Of a stretch of DNA of 64,000 nucleotides, positions 54,072 through 63,134 are shown piece by piece. The DNA comes from Verrucomicrobiota bacterium (lineage in GTDB: Bacteria > Verrucomicrobiota > Kiritimatiellia > RFP12 > UBA1067). The position numbers and the translations under genes were made by a program. The notes under the pieces are model-generated. The model did not search any database. It was given only the letters and a program-made list of their open reading frames with translations, and was not told the DNA's origin. Position 1 is the stretch's first letter, and every line of letters starts with the position of its first letter. The stretch lies in the NCBI GenBank assembly GCA_023269675.1, contig JAHFSX010000026.1, forward strand, positions 1 to 64,000, in the 5' to 3' direction.

Positions 54072-54094
54072 CTGAGAAGAAAGGGATGCAACGG

Positions 54095-55447
54095 ATGAAC
54101 AAGAAGGTGGTGATGTGCGCGGTGATCGCGGCGCTGGGCGGATTTCTGTTCGGGTTCGACACGGTGGTGATCTCGGGCGCGGAGAAGACGATCCAGGCGC
54201 TCTGGGGGTTGAGCCCGGCGATCCATGGTTTGGCGATGGGCGCCGCGCTGTGGGGGACGGTTTTGGGATCGCTTGTGGGAAGCTGGCCCACGGACCGGTT
54301 CGGCCGGAGGAGGACGCTGCTCTGCATCGGCGCGCTGTTCCTGGTCGGGTCGCTGTGGTCCGCGTTCGCCAATGAGGTCTATTCGTTCATGGCGGCGCGT
54401 TTCCTCGGCGGCATCGCCATCGGCATCTCCACCGTGGCCGCTCCGCTTTACATCGCGGAGATTTCGCCGCCGGCGATCCGCGGACGGCTCGCGGGCATGT
54501 TCCAGTTCAACATCGTCTTCGGCATCCTCGTGGCCTTCCTGTCGAACTACCTGCTCGCCCGCCTCGGCGACAACTCGTGGCGCTGGATGCTCGGCGTCAT
54601 GGCGGTGCCTTCCATCATCTACACGCTCGCCTGCCTCGGCATTCCCGAGAGCCCGCGCTGGCTGATCGGACGGAAGGGCGACCGTGCCGCCGCCATGCGT
54701 GTGCTCAGCCTCATTCAGCCGTCCGCCTCCGCGGCGGAGGTCGCGGCGAAGGCGGATGAGATCGCCGCGGTCTCCCAGGACAAGGCGAGCGCCGGAGGCT
54801 TCTGGAGCATGCGTTTGAAAGTGCCGATCATGCTGGCCACGCTGATCGCCTTCTTCAACCAGCTCTCGGGCATCAACGCGATCCTCTACTTCGCCCCGCG
54901 CATCTTCGAGCTCACCGGGCTCGGCGCCAAGGCCGCGCTGCTGCAATCGGTCGGCATCGGGGTGACCAACCTCATCTTCACCTTTGTCGGCCTCTGGCTG
55001 ATCGACCGGCTCGGGCGCAAGCAGTTGCTGACGATCGGCTCGTTCGGCTACATCGCGTCGCTCGGACTCTGCGCGTGGGCGTTTTTCACGGGACATTTCA
55101 AAATCGTCCCGGCCTGCATCTTCGCCTTCATCGCCGCGCACGCGGTGGGGCAGGGCGCGGTGATCTGGGTCTTTATCTCGGAAATCTTCCCGAACCGGCA
55201 CCGGGCGGAAGGCCAGTCGCTGGGCAGCTTCACGCATTGGGTGTTCGCGGCGCTGCTGACCTCGTTCTTCCCGTCGATCGTGGCGCTGTTCGTTCCCGCC
55301 AAAGACGCGCCTCCGGGACCCGCCGGCTACATTTTCGGCTTCTTCTGCTTCATGATGGCGCTGCAGCTGGTGTGGGTGCGGCTGTGGGTGCCCGAGACCA
55401 AGGGCGTGCCGCTGGAGCAGATGCAGAAAAAGCTGGGGATCGTGTGA
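54095..55447 (+). CDS. MFS sugar porter (sugar:proton symporter)
   Basis: A 450-residue, twelve-helix transporter of the sugar porter family. All signatures are visible: GGFLFGFDTVVISGAE in helix 1, DRFGRRRTL in loop 2-3, AEISPPAIRGRLAGMFQ, PESPRWLIG, NQLSGINAILYFAPRIFE in helix 7, DRLGRKQLL and PETKGVPLEQMQ at the end. The substrate is probably fructose or another hexose, from the adjacent kinase and GH32. ATG 54095 with AAGGGA eight bases upstream is chosen; ATG 54086 and longer in-frame extensions lie in repeats. Confidence 0.92.
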   Translation: MNKKVVMCAVIAALGGFLFGFDTVVISGAEKTIQALWGLSPAIHGLAMGAALWGTVLGSLVGSWPTDRFGRRRTLLCIGALFLVGSLWSAFANEVYSFMAARFLGGIAIGISTVAAPLYIAEISPPAIRGRLAGMFQFNIVFGILVAFLSNYLLARLGDNSWRWMLGVMAVPSIIYTLACLGIPESPRWLIGRKGDRAAAMRVLSLIQPSASAAEVAAKADEIAAVSQDKASAGGFWSMRLKVPIMLATLIAFFNQLSGINAILYFAPRIFELTGLGAKAALLQSVGIGVTNLIFTFVGLWLIDRLGRKQLLTIGSFGYIASLGLCAWAFFTGHFKIVPACIFAFIAAHAVGQGAVIWVFISEIFPNRHRAEGQSLGSFTHWVFAALLTSFFPSIVALFVPAKDAPPGPAGYIFGFFCFMMALQLVWVRLWVPETKGVPLEQMQKKLGIV

Positions 55448-55467
55448 AAAGAGGCCGGTGGCGGTTT

Positions 55468-55523
55468 GGGCTGTAGGCTGTCAGGCGAACCCGCGACAGC
55501 CTACAGCCTACAGTCTACAGCCC
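55468..55523. repeat. CTACAG-type inverted repeat, possible shared terminator
   Basis: GGGCTGTAGGCTGT (55468-55481) is inverted against 55496-55523, which carries additional CTACAG units. It lies between two converging genes and would form a hairpin in either transcript. The last codons of the symporter (from 55501) are inside the right arm. Confidence 0.75.
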
Positions 55524-57204
55524 TCTGCTTCAGCCGCCGGGCGGCCATCCAGAAGCCTGTCGCGACCAGGAGCATCGTCAGGCCGACGCACACGCTGAGG
55601 TGGCCCTTCTCAAGGCCGGCCGTGGCGAGCACCGCGACGATCAGGATGAGGCCGATCGCGGCCACGCCCGCGGCGATCACCGGCAGGAACGAAATGTCGG
55701 ATTGCGCTTTCACCGCCGAGGCCTGGACCGGCGCGTCACGGAAGCGATCGAAGAAGGCCAGCACCTGCGCGCGGCGCGTGCCGGTGTCGGGGCAGATCAG
55801 CGAGCCGAGCAGCATCGCCAGCAGCGCCATGCCGCTGGTGAAGAAGGTGAGGAACTCCGCCTTGCGCAGGTAGGGGAACTTGACGCCGAGGACGAAGGCG
55901 GCCAGGCCGCAGAGGATGCCGCCGAACAGGCCGGCCTGCCCCCCGCGCGAGGAGACGCGCGGCGTGAGCATCCCGATCAGCATGGGGATCGCCACGGGCG
56001 GCAGGAAGAGGCCGAAGACCTTGGCCATGGTGTTGAAGAGGTCGCCCGAGCCCTGGAGCGTGCGCATGACGAGGGTGATGCCGAGCACGATCAGCCCGAC
56101 GATCACCGTGTTGATGCGGCCCACGACCAGGAGATGCCTCTCCGAAAGGTCGCGGCCGATGAAGCGCTTGTACAGGTCGTTCGTGAGCACCGACGAGGCG
56201 GCGTTGTAGTCACCCGCGAGCGTGGACATGGTGGCGGAGAACATGGCGGCGATGACCATGCCGAGCATGCCGACCGGCAGGACGGTCTTGCAGATCAGCG
56301 GGTAGACGTCTTTGGTGTTCTCGATGCCGGGCAGAAACACGATCGCGGCGAAGGCGGGCAGGTAGAAGAGCGGCGTGCCGACCAGGTAGAGGCCCGACAC
56401 GAGGAAGCCGACCTTGCGCGCGCTGCGGTCGTTTTCGGAGGAGTAGTAGCGCTGGACCAGCGCCCACGAGGTCGAGTAGTTCAGGAAGAGCAGGGTGAAA
56501 TAGCAGAGCAGGTACGCGACGGGATATCCCGCCTCAGGGCGTGTCAGGTGGAAGAAGTCGGGCGGCAGTCGGTCGAGCACGTTCGAGAGGCCGCCCGCGC
56601 GGTTGAAGGCCAGAAAGGGCAGCACGATCACGGCGGCGACGAGGACGACGAACTGGACAAAGTCGGCGACCAAGGCGGCCCAGAGGCCGCCCATGAAGGT
56701 ATAGCCCAGGATGATCACCGCGCAGGCGATGACGCCCGTGCTGAAGGGGAAACCGAGCCCGGCGGAGACCACGGTGCCGATGGCGAAGAGCTTGAGCGAG
56801 TCGTCCAGCAGGCGGGTGGGCAACCCGAGCCACATGAGCCCCTGGCGCATGCCCACGCCGTAGCGGGCCTCGATGAACTCCAGCGGGCTGGTCTCGGCCA
56901 CGCGGCGCCAGCGCCGCGCGAAGAAGAGACCGCTCAAGGCGGCGGCGGGCACGGCCAGCCAGCTCAGGACGACGGAGACGAACCCGTACTTGTAGACCAT
57001 CTCGGAGTGCATCACGAAGGCCAGCGCGCTGAAGCTGACCATGTAGAAGGAGACGCCGCCGAGCCACCAGGGCACCTGCTTGCCGCCGCCGAAGAACTGC
57101 GACATGTTGCGCATGCGGCCGCTGTAATAGAAGCCGATGCCCAGCATGACGGCGAAAAAGCCCGCGATGATCGCATAGTCCGCGACAGCCAACGTGTTCG
57201 TCAT
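55501..57204 (-). CDS. sodium:solute symporter (SSS family)
   Basis: A 567-residue membrane protein with about 13-14 transmembrane helices. Family segments: NMSQFFGGGKQVPWWLGGVSF, then SPLEFIEARYG, TFMGGLWAALVADFVQF, WALVQRYYSSENDRSA, and the signature GDYNAASSVLTNDLYKRF. Typical substrates are monosaccharides such as glucose, galactose or sialic acid. It faces the fructan operon and is followed at 57507 by a divergent metallophosphoesterase gene. ATG 57204 has GGGAAAGG about ten bases upstream on its strand; the longer in-frame start 57246 adds 14 unconserved residues. The C-terminal few residues are inside a repeat. Confidence 0.93.
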   Translation of the reverse strand: MTNTLAVADYAIIAGFFAVMLGIGFYYSGRMRNMSQFFGGGKQVPWWLGGVSFYMVSFSALAFVMHSEMVYKYGFVSVVLSWLAVPAAALSGLFFARRWRRVAETSPLEFIEARYGVGMRQGLMWLGLPTRLLDDSLKLFAIGTVVSAGLGFPFSTGVIACAVIILGYTFMGGLWAALVADFVQFVVLVAAVIVLPFLAFNRAGGLSNVLDRLPPDFFHLTRPEAGYPVAYLLCYFTLLFLNYSTSWALVQRYYSSENDRSARKVGFLVSGLYLVGTPLFYLPAFAAIVFLPGIENTKDVYPLICKTVLPVGMLGMVIAAMFSATMSTLAGDYNAASSVLTNDLYKRFIGRDLSERHLLVVGRINTVIVGLIVLGITLVMRTLQGSGDLFNTMAKVFGLFLPPVAIPMLIGMLTPRVSSRGGQAGLFGGILCGLAAFVLGVKFPYLRKAEFLTFFTSGMALLAMLLGSLICPDTGTRRAQVLAFFDRFRDAPVQASAVKAQSDISFLPVIAAGVAAIGLILIVAVLATAGLEKGHLSVCVGLTMLLVATGFWMAARRLKQRAVDCRL

Positions 57205-57312
57205 AAGCTCAGAACCTTTCCCAGGGGCAGGGGACCTCATCCCCAAACTGAACGGGTATTAAGCCACAACAGGGCACAAAAGGGAATCAGAAAGAGAAGG
57301 GTATGAGGGGCT

Positions 57313-57371
57313 CGCGACGTTCAAGGTGAACGAACGTCGAACATTCAACGCTGAACGCCGAACATCGAACG
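57313..57371. repeat. tandem GAACRYC units
   Basis: About seven imperfect copies of a seven-base GAACGTC/GAACATT/GAACGCC-like unit run between 57328 and 57371. The 302-bp gap 57205-57506 between the divergent symporter and phosphoesterase genes contains this, the ribosome sites of the two genes, and nothing else recognised. Confidence 0.65.
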
Positions 57372-57506
57372 GGTGGGAAGGGGATGAGCCGGCACCCGGG
57401 GGCCGGCGGCTCGCCAGAGGCTCGCCCCCCCATGGGGAAATGCGAAAACAGGTGTACGGTGCGTGGGCGGTTTGCTTTAATACCCTCAATAGAAAGGGGG
57501 GCCGCG

Positions 57507-58754
57507 ATGAAAACAGGGGGGATTGGATGTTGGCTGGCGGCGCTTTGCGCGGGGGCTGTTTGGGCGCAGCCGCCACAGCTGAGCGAGGCTGAGAGCCAGG
57601 CGCAGGCCGAGATTCAGGCCCAGCGCACGGACGGCTTGATCGCGGTGCAGCCGTGGGCGCAGCTGCTGGGCGCGGGCAGGCTGGGCGTGGGCTGGCTGAC
57701 GGCGCAGGCGGCGGACGGCGTGGTGGAGTGGACACAGGCCGGGGCTGATGACGCGAGTACTGTCTGGCGGCAGGCGTGGTATTCCGAGGACGGGCTGAAG
57801 CAGGCGAACGGCACATCCCAGCGCGCGGTGATCGACGGGTACGATCCGGCCCGGCCGATCCGCTTCCGCGCCCGGTCGCGGCCGATCACGACCTTCAAAC
57901 CGTACAAGGTCACGTTCGGCGAACCGGTGACTTCGCCTGAGCGCCGTTTGCCCGCCTTGGCGCGTCCCGGCGGCAAGGTCTCTTTCATCGTCTTCAACGA
58001 CGTTCACAACCGCTACCAGAACTATCCGCTGCTCACGGCGCAGGCCGGCCACGCGCCCGATTTCGCGGTCTTCAACGGCGACGTGCTGCAGGACCCGCAG
58101 AGCGAGAAAGAGGTGACCGACCACCTGCTGCTGCCGATGGCGTGGTTCACGTCGCGGTCGATCCCCTGCTTCTTCCTGCGCGGCAACCATGAGACGCGCG
58201 GCGCGTTCGCGCGCCCTCTGAAGTCGTACCTCACGCTGCCCGAGAACCGCTACTACACGGCCATGACATTCGGTGCGGCGCGCGTGCTCTTTCTCGACAG
58301 CGGCGAGGACAAGCCCGACGCGAGCGGCGAGTACAGCGGCCTGGTTGATTTTGAGCCTTACATTGAAGAGGAGCTGGCGTGGCTGAAACGCGAAATCGCG
58401 GGCGAGGCGTTCAGGCAGGCGGCGTGGCGCATCGTGGTCGTGCACATCCCGCCGGACTGGCGCAAGGAGGAGGGGAAGCTGTGGAACGGCGAACGCAGGA
58501 TGCGCGAGCGCTTCGCGCCGCTGTTCGATGCGGGGCGGGTCGCGGCGGTGATCAGCGGTCATAACCATCACTCGGATTTGATCGGGCCGTGTCCGGACAC
58601 GGGCCGCGGTTTCCAGTGGCCGGTCTTCATCGGCGGCGCGCCCGCGCTCACCAACGCGACCGTCATCCGCGTGGAAGCCGACGCCCGGACGCTGAAGATC
58701 ATGCGCGTCCACTCCGACGGCGCCGTCGGCGCGGAACAGAGCTGGCATAAATGA
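57507..58754 (+). CDS. secreted calcineurin-like metallophosphoesterase
   Basis: A 415-residue exported enzyme (signal to about residue 20, AALCAGAVWAQ). An N-terminal fibronectin-like region (about 40-130) precedes the catalytic domain. The two-metal site motifs are in order: FNDVHNRY (Asp165, His167), FNGDVLQD, LRGNHETRG, VVHIPPD and ISGHNHHSDL. It hydrolyses phosphate esters outside the cytoplasm, possibly freeing phosphate from phosphorylated glycans or nucleotides. The GAAAGGGGGG ribosome site supports ATG 57507. It is divergent from the symporter, with 302 bases between. Confidence 0.9.
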   Translation: MKTGGIGCWLAALCAGAVWAQPPQLSEAESQAQAEIQAQRTDGLIAVQPWAQLLGAGRLGVGWLTAQAADGVVEWTQAGADDASTVWRQAWYSEDGLKQANGTSQRAVIDGYDPARPIRFRARSRPITTFKPYKVTFGEPVTSPERRLPALARPGGKVSFIVFNDVHNRYQNYPLLTAQAGHAPDFAVFNGDVLQDPQSEKEVTDHLLLPMAWFTSRSIPCFFLRGNHETRGAFARPLKSYLTLPENRYYTAMTFGAARVLFLDSGEDKPDASGEYSGLVDFEPYIEEELAWLKREIAGEAFRQAAWRIVVVHIPPDWRKEEGKLWNGERRMRERFAPLFDAGRVAAVISGHNHHSDLIGPCPDTGRGFQWPVFIGGAPALTNATVIRVEADARTLKIMRVHSDGAVGAEQSWHK

Positions 58755-58830
58755 GTCGGCCGGCGCTCGGCGTTGACGGGAAAGAGCGCAGCGGGCCTTT
58801 TTCGCGGTTCATCCGTAACCACCTGGGCCC

Positions 58831-58844
58831 GTTTGCGCGCAAAC
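58831..58844. promoter_or_regulatory. perfect 14-bp palindrome, candidate operator
   Basis: GTTTGCGCGCAAAC is its own reverse complement. The related TTGCGCAA lies at 58870-58877, just before an AT-rich stretch (GATAATATTTAG), and a TAGTG-N9-CACTA inverted repeat follows at about 58890-58908. These sites precede the clan-A glycosidase gene at 58974. Confidence 0.4.
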
Positions 58845-58973
58845 ACCGCCTGGCGGACCTCAGGCGGGATTGCGCAAAAGCGATAATATTTAGTGCGTAA
58901 AACTCACTAGCCGAGCTTGCCGGAAACGTTTAAGGTAAAGACAACGATTGATAAAGCACAAGGGGACAAGGAA

Positions 58974-61625
58974 ATGTCAGCGATGATAACCGGCCATGGG
59001 CGTGCCGCGGGCGCGTCTTTATTGAGTTTTGCATTGGCCATGGCCGCCTGGACGCTGTCGGCGGCTGAGGACGTCCCTCCGCTCTTTCCCTTTCTGATCT
59101 CGTACGACGGGCCGGACAACGCCTCCAGCGTGGCGCACCTGCTCGACGCGCCGGCGGGAAAGCACGGGTTCATCCGCGCGGAGAACGGGCGGTTCACCGA
59201 TAACAAAGGTCCGGTGCGCCTGAATGCGACCAACCTGACCGGCCCCGCCAACTTTCCGACTCACGAACAGGCCGACAAGCTGGCCGCGCGGCTGGCCCGC
59301 TTCGGCATCAACTGTGTGCGTCTGCACTACTTCGACGAGGCGTACGGAAACTTCATGACCGAGAAGGTGGCCGGCATCATCGCGGACGATCCCGCCACGC
59401 AGCGCAACCTCGCTCCGGGCCAGGTGGAGCGGCAGGACTACCTGATCGCGGCGCTCAAGAAGCGCGGCATCTACGTGGATATGAACCTGCACGTCGCGCG
59501 CTGGTGGGACGAGCGCGACGGGTTCAACGGCAAGGATAAGCGCCCCGGCTTCGACAAGGGCCTCGACAATTTCGAGCCGCGCATGATCGAGCTGCAGAAG
59601 GAATACGCGAAGAAGCTGCTGACGCGCATTAACCCCTACACCGGCTTGGCCTACACGGATGACCCGTGCGTCGCGGTGGTCGAGATCAACAACGAGAACG
59701 CGCTGTTCAACCAGTACCACGCCGGCGCGATCGACCGGCTGCCCGATCCTTACGCCGCCGAGTTCCGCCGTCAGTGGAACGTCTGGCTCGGCAAGAAGTA
59801 CCCGTCCACGGACGTCCTGCTTCAGGCGTGGAAGTGGACCGCCACGCCGCTGGGCCACGAGCAGATCGCGGAGGGAGCGTTCGGCGAGCCGGTGGCCGTG
59901 GACGGCAAGCGATGGATTCTCGCCTGCGGTTCGGCGACGGCGACCGCCGCGGCGGCGGGCGGCGTGTTCAAAGTCGAGGTCACCCGCGAGGGCGACGAGT
60001 ATTTTCCCAAACTGTTCCGCGCGGTGTCGGTCAAGCAAGGCCAGCCCTACACGCTCGCGTTCAGGATCCGCCGCACGCAGGGCACGGGAGACGCGAAACT
60101 CGGGCTGGCGATTGCGGATGCGAAGGCGGGCTGGCGCTCGTTAGGAGTGTTGCAGCAGATCAGTGTCGGCTCCGCCTGGAAAAAGGTCACCTGCGCGTTC
60201 ATCGCCTCTGACGACTCGGACCAGGCGCAGTTCCAGCTGACGCGCTTCAAGGCGGGCGCGTATGAGATCGACGACCTCTCGTTCCAAAGCGGCGCGGCGA
60301 GCGAGTTCGATGTGAAGGCGCGGATCGAGGACGGATCGGTTCCGACGGTCAAGACCAGCGGGTTCGTGCCGCCTCAGGCCCGGCGCGACTTCTATCAGTT
60401 CATGGTCGATACGGAACGGGCCTACTGGACGGGCATGGCCAACTATCTCAAGGCCGAGCTGAAGGTGAGGTCGGTCATCTCGGGCACGCAGCTCGGCTAC
60501 AGCCCGCCGCACGTGCAGGCGGAACTGGATTATATTGACAACCACTCGTATTGGTGTCATCCGAGCCCGGTCAGCAAGGAGTGGCGCATCCGCAACGAGC
60601 CGATGGTGAACTCGATGGCCTGCATCCGGGGGCTGGCCGCCGAGCGCGTGCTCGGCAAGCCTTACACGGTCAGCGAATACAACCACCCCTTCCCGAACCA
60701 GTATGGCGCCGAGGGTCAGCCGATGCTGCGCGCGTACGGCGCGCTGCAGGGCTGGGACGGCGTGTTCGCGTACACCTACAACCACAGCCCCGATTTCGAG
60801 CCCGAGCGCAACACCTACTTCTTCAGCATCCTCGCGCGGACCGACGTGCTCGCGCACATGCCGGCCTGCGCGGCGATGTACTTGCGCGGCGACGTGCGTG
60901 AGGCGAAACAGACGGTCGTGGGCGCGGCGGACTACCCGTCGTATTTCGAGCGGCTGGTGACCTCGAAGTCGGTCGTCGCGGCCATCTCCGCGGCGGGCTT
61001 TGACCCGCGGCAGACGCTGATCCATAAAACGGCGGTCGACTTGTCGGGCAAGTCCGGCACGGATCCGAAGACGGTTGAGAAGCTTGCCGACGGTCAGCGC
61101 GTGTTTGTCAGCGATACCGGCGAGTTGACCTGGAACACGGAACAGCCCGGTGCCGGCTATTGGACGGTCAACACGCCGAACACCAAACTGTTCACCGGCT
61201 TCCCGAACGGGCGGACGGTCGCGATGGGAGGCGTGGGCCTCTCGGTCGGCCAGACGCGGCTCGATTGGGCCACGGTGTCGCTCGTTTCGCGTCGAGCCTC
61301 CGGGTTCGGCGAGGCGGGGCGCCCCGCCAACATTCTGCTGGCGGCCACCGGGCTTTCTGAAAATCCAGGCACGGTCATCGAAAAGGTGTCCGACAAAGGC
61401 ATCACCTACCGTGACCGCCTGGCGTGGGGTGCCGGCACCGTGCGGGTCGAAGGGGTGCCGGCCACGGTCACGCTGCCCTCCGATCCCTCGAAGACCACCT
61501 GTTATGCGCTGGATCCGGGCGGGAACCGCAAGCAAAAGGTGCCGGTCGAGAAAACGGAGCGCGGCTCGAAGATCGTGATCGGCCCCGCGTACGCGACGGT
61601 GTGGTACGAGATCGACGTGCAGTAG
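58974..61625 (+). CDS. secreted clan GH-A-like glycosidase, second copy of the architecture
   Basis: An 883-residue exported protein (signal ending near LSAAED). Its domain order matches that at 39118: RLNATNLTGPANFPTHEQAD and ARFGINCVRLHYFDE begin the barrel, VVEINNENALF gives the acid/base Glu241, and YTVSEYNHPFPNQYG the nucleophile Glu568. A jelly-roll (QGQPYTLAFRIRRTQG) lies between them. The two copies are clearly divergent in their loops, for example SEYNHP against TEYGNP. ATG 58974 follows AGGGGAC by seven bases; ATG 58983 is also possible. It probably shares its transcript with the GH13 and GH10 genes downstream. Confidence 0.75.
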   Translation: MSAMITGHGRAAGASLLSFALAMAAWTLSAAEDVPPLFPFLISYDGPDNASSVAHLLDAPAGKHGFIRAENGRFTDNKGPVRLNATNLTGPANFPTHEQADKLAARLARFGINCVRLHYFDEAYGNFMTEKVAGIIADDPATQRNLAPGQVERQDYLIAALKKRGIYVDMNLHVARWWDERDGFNGKDKRPGFDKGLDNFEPRMIELQKEYAKKLLTRINPYTGLAYTDDPCVAVVEINNENALFNQYHAGAIDRLPDPYAAEFRRQWNVWLGKKYPSTDVLLQAWKWTATPLGHEQIAEGAFGEPVAVDGKRWILACGSATATAAAAGGVFKVEVTREGDEYFPKLFRAVSVKQGQPYTLAFRIRRTQGTGDAKLGLAIADAKAGWRSLGVLQQISVGSAWKKVTCAFIASDDSDQAQFQLTRFKAGAYEIDDLSFQSGAASEFDVKARIEDGSVPTVKTSGFVPPQARRDFYQFMVDTERAYWTGMANYLKAELKVRSVISGTQLGYSPPHVQAELDYIDNHSYWCHPSPVSKEWRIRNEPMVNSMACIRGLAAERVLGKPYTVSEYNHPFPNQYGAEGQPMLRAYGALQGWDGVFAYTYNHSPDFEPERNTYFFSILARTDVLAHMPACAAMYLRGDVREAKQTVVGAADYPSYFERLVTSKSVVAAISAAGFDPRQTLIHKTAVDLSGKSGTDPKTVEKLADGQRVFVSDTGELTWNTEQPGAGYWTVNTPNTKLFTGFPNGRTVAMGGVGLSVGQTRLDWATVSLVSRRASGFGEAGRPANILLAATGLSENPGTVIEKVSDKGITYRDRLAWGAGTVRVEGVPATVTLPSDPSKTTCYALDPGGNRKQKVPVEKTERGSKIVIGPAYATVWYEIDVQ

Positions 61626-61698
61626 CAGCCGGAAACGTGATACCGCAGACTGGGGAAGAGCCCCGCTAATCGCGCGCATGACGCGAAGGGAGAGTGAC

Positions 61699-63075
61699 AT
61701 GAGGATGTTCGGGAGGATCGGATGGATGGCTTTGGCGGCCGTGTGGGCCGGCGCGGCGGACACGCCGCTGAACCAGCGGCCGGCGCGGACGTCGCCGGAG
61801 TGGATCACGGGCGGCGTAATGTACCAGATTCAGCCGCGGGCATTTACGCCGGAGGGCACGCTGCAAGCCGCGCAGGCGCGGCTGCCGAAACTGGCCGAGT
61901 TGGGCGTGACGGTTCTGTATCTCTGCCCCGTGTTCGTGGCGGACGACGACATGGATCCGGCCTCATGGAGCCCGCGACAGAGGGCCTCCGGCATGAACAA
62001 CCCGCGCAATCCGTATCGGATGAAAGACTTCTATCACGTCGATCCCGAGTACGGGACGGACCAGGACCTGAAGGACTTTGTCGCCGCGGCGCACGGGCTC
62101 AAGCTGCGGGTGATGCTGGACATGGTCTATCTGCACTGCGGGCCGAAGGCGGTGTTCATCGGGGAGCACCCGGAGTTCGTGCAGCGCGGCAAGGACGGCA
62201 AAGTGGTGAACAAGTCATGGGGCTTCCCCGGGCTCAACTTCGACAGCCCTGCACTGCGCGAGTACCTGTGGGAGAACATGGAGGGGTGGGTGCGCGACTT
62301 TGCTGTGGACGGGTTCCGCTGCGACGTGGCGGACGGCGTGCCGCTGGACTTCTGGGAGACGGGGCGCGAACGGCTCGAGAAGATCCGGCCCGACGTCGGC
62401 ATGCTGGCCGAGGGGACGCGGAAAGCGGACCAGCTCAAGGCTTTCGATCTCGACTACGGTTGGGGCCAGGCCTTCAAGGCGTGGGACAATGCGGCCGCCA
62501 TCCGCAGACTGTGGGAGCAGATGCGGGCGGAGCGGCCGCGCGGCGGGGCGAAGTTCGTGCGCTTCATCGACAACCACGACTTCGCCAACGACGACTGGAC
62601 GAACCGTGTCGAGAAGGCGTGGGGGGCACCGCGCGTGAACGCCGCGTTGGCCGCGCTCTTCACGTTGGACGGCGTGCCCTTCCTCTACAACGGGCAGGAG
62701 GTGGCCGACACCGCAAGGCACAGTATTTTCGGCCGGTTGACGGTGGACTGGGCGAACGGCGAGACGGCGCCGGGGCGCGCGCGTTTCGCCTTCTGCCAGC
62801 GGCTCTGCGCGCTGCGCAAGACCGAAAAGGCGCTGACGCAAGGTGAGCTGACATGGCTCGACAACGATGCGCCGGAGTCGGTGCTGTCGTTCGTGCGTAC
62901 GCTCGGCGGCGAGCGGGTCGTGGCCGTGATCAATCTGGGGGGCCGGCCCGTGAAGGCGAAAGTCGCGGGAGCCGAGGGCGGCGCGAACAAGACTCTGCTG
63001 GCGGCACGGGCAACGGGCGACGGCCAAGGAGGTTTCGCGCTCGAGGCATACGGGTATTGGGTGGGGAAGCGGTGA
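61699..63075 (+). CDS. secreted GH13 (alpha-amylase family) glycosidase
   Basis: A 458-residue exported enzyme. The GH13 conserved regions are in order: VMLDMVYLHC (region I), GFRCDVADG with nucleophile Asp209 (II), MLAEGT with acid/base Glu238 (III) and FIDNHD with Asp294 (IV). GGVMYQIQPRAFTPEG starts the barrel and a small C-terminal beta-domain ends it. It cleaves or transfers alpha-glucosyl units. ATG 61699 has AAGGGAG at good spacing and leads directly into the signal peptide; ATG 61678 would add seven residues. It starts 73 bases after the clan-A enzyme. Confidence 0.9.
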   Translation: MRMFGRIGWMALAAVWAGAADTPLNQRPARTSPEWITGGVMYQIQPRAFTPEGTLQAAQARLPKLAELGVTVLYLCPVFVADDDMDPASWSPRQRASGMNNPRNPYRMKDFYHVDPEYGTDQDLKDFVAAAHGLKLRVMLDMVYLHCGPKAVFIGEHPEFVQRGKDGKVVNKSWGFPGLNFDSPALREYLWENMEGWVRDFAVDGFRCDVADGVPLDFWETGRERLEKIRPDVGMLAEGTRKADQLKAFDLDYGWGQAFKAWDNAAAIRRLWEQMRAERPRGGAKFVRFIDNHDFANDDWTNRVEKAWGAPRVNAALAALFTLDGVPFLYNGQEVADTARHSIFGRLTVDWANGETAPGRARFAFCQRLCALRKTEKALTQGELTWLDNDAPESVLSFVRTLGGERVVAVINLGGRPVKAKVAGAEGGANKTLLAARATGDGQGGFALEAYGYWVGKR

Positions 63076-63134
63076 GGGCGGGTTTTCAGAGGGTGGGTCA
63101 CGAGGAGGCGCGGAAAGCGCGGAGAGGAGAGGGA

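Noticed and set aside
53807-54094. N-terminal extension of the sugar porter
   Set aside because: It overlaps the fructokinase gene and two repeat elements; the first transmembrane helix begins just after 54095.
55600-57306. A 568-codon open frame on the plus strand
   Set aside because: It is opposite the sodium:solute symporter; its Glu/His/Arg/Gly-rich translation mirrors hydrophobic codons and has no family resemblance.
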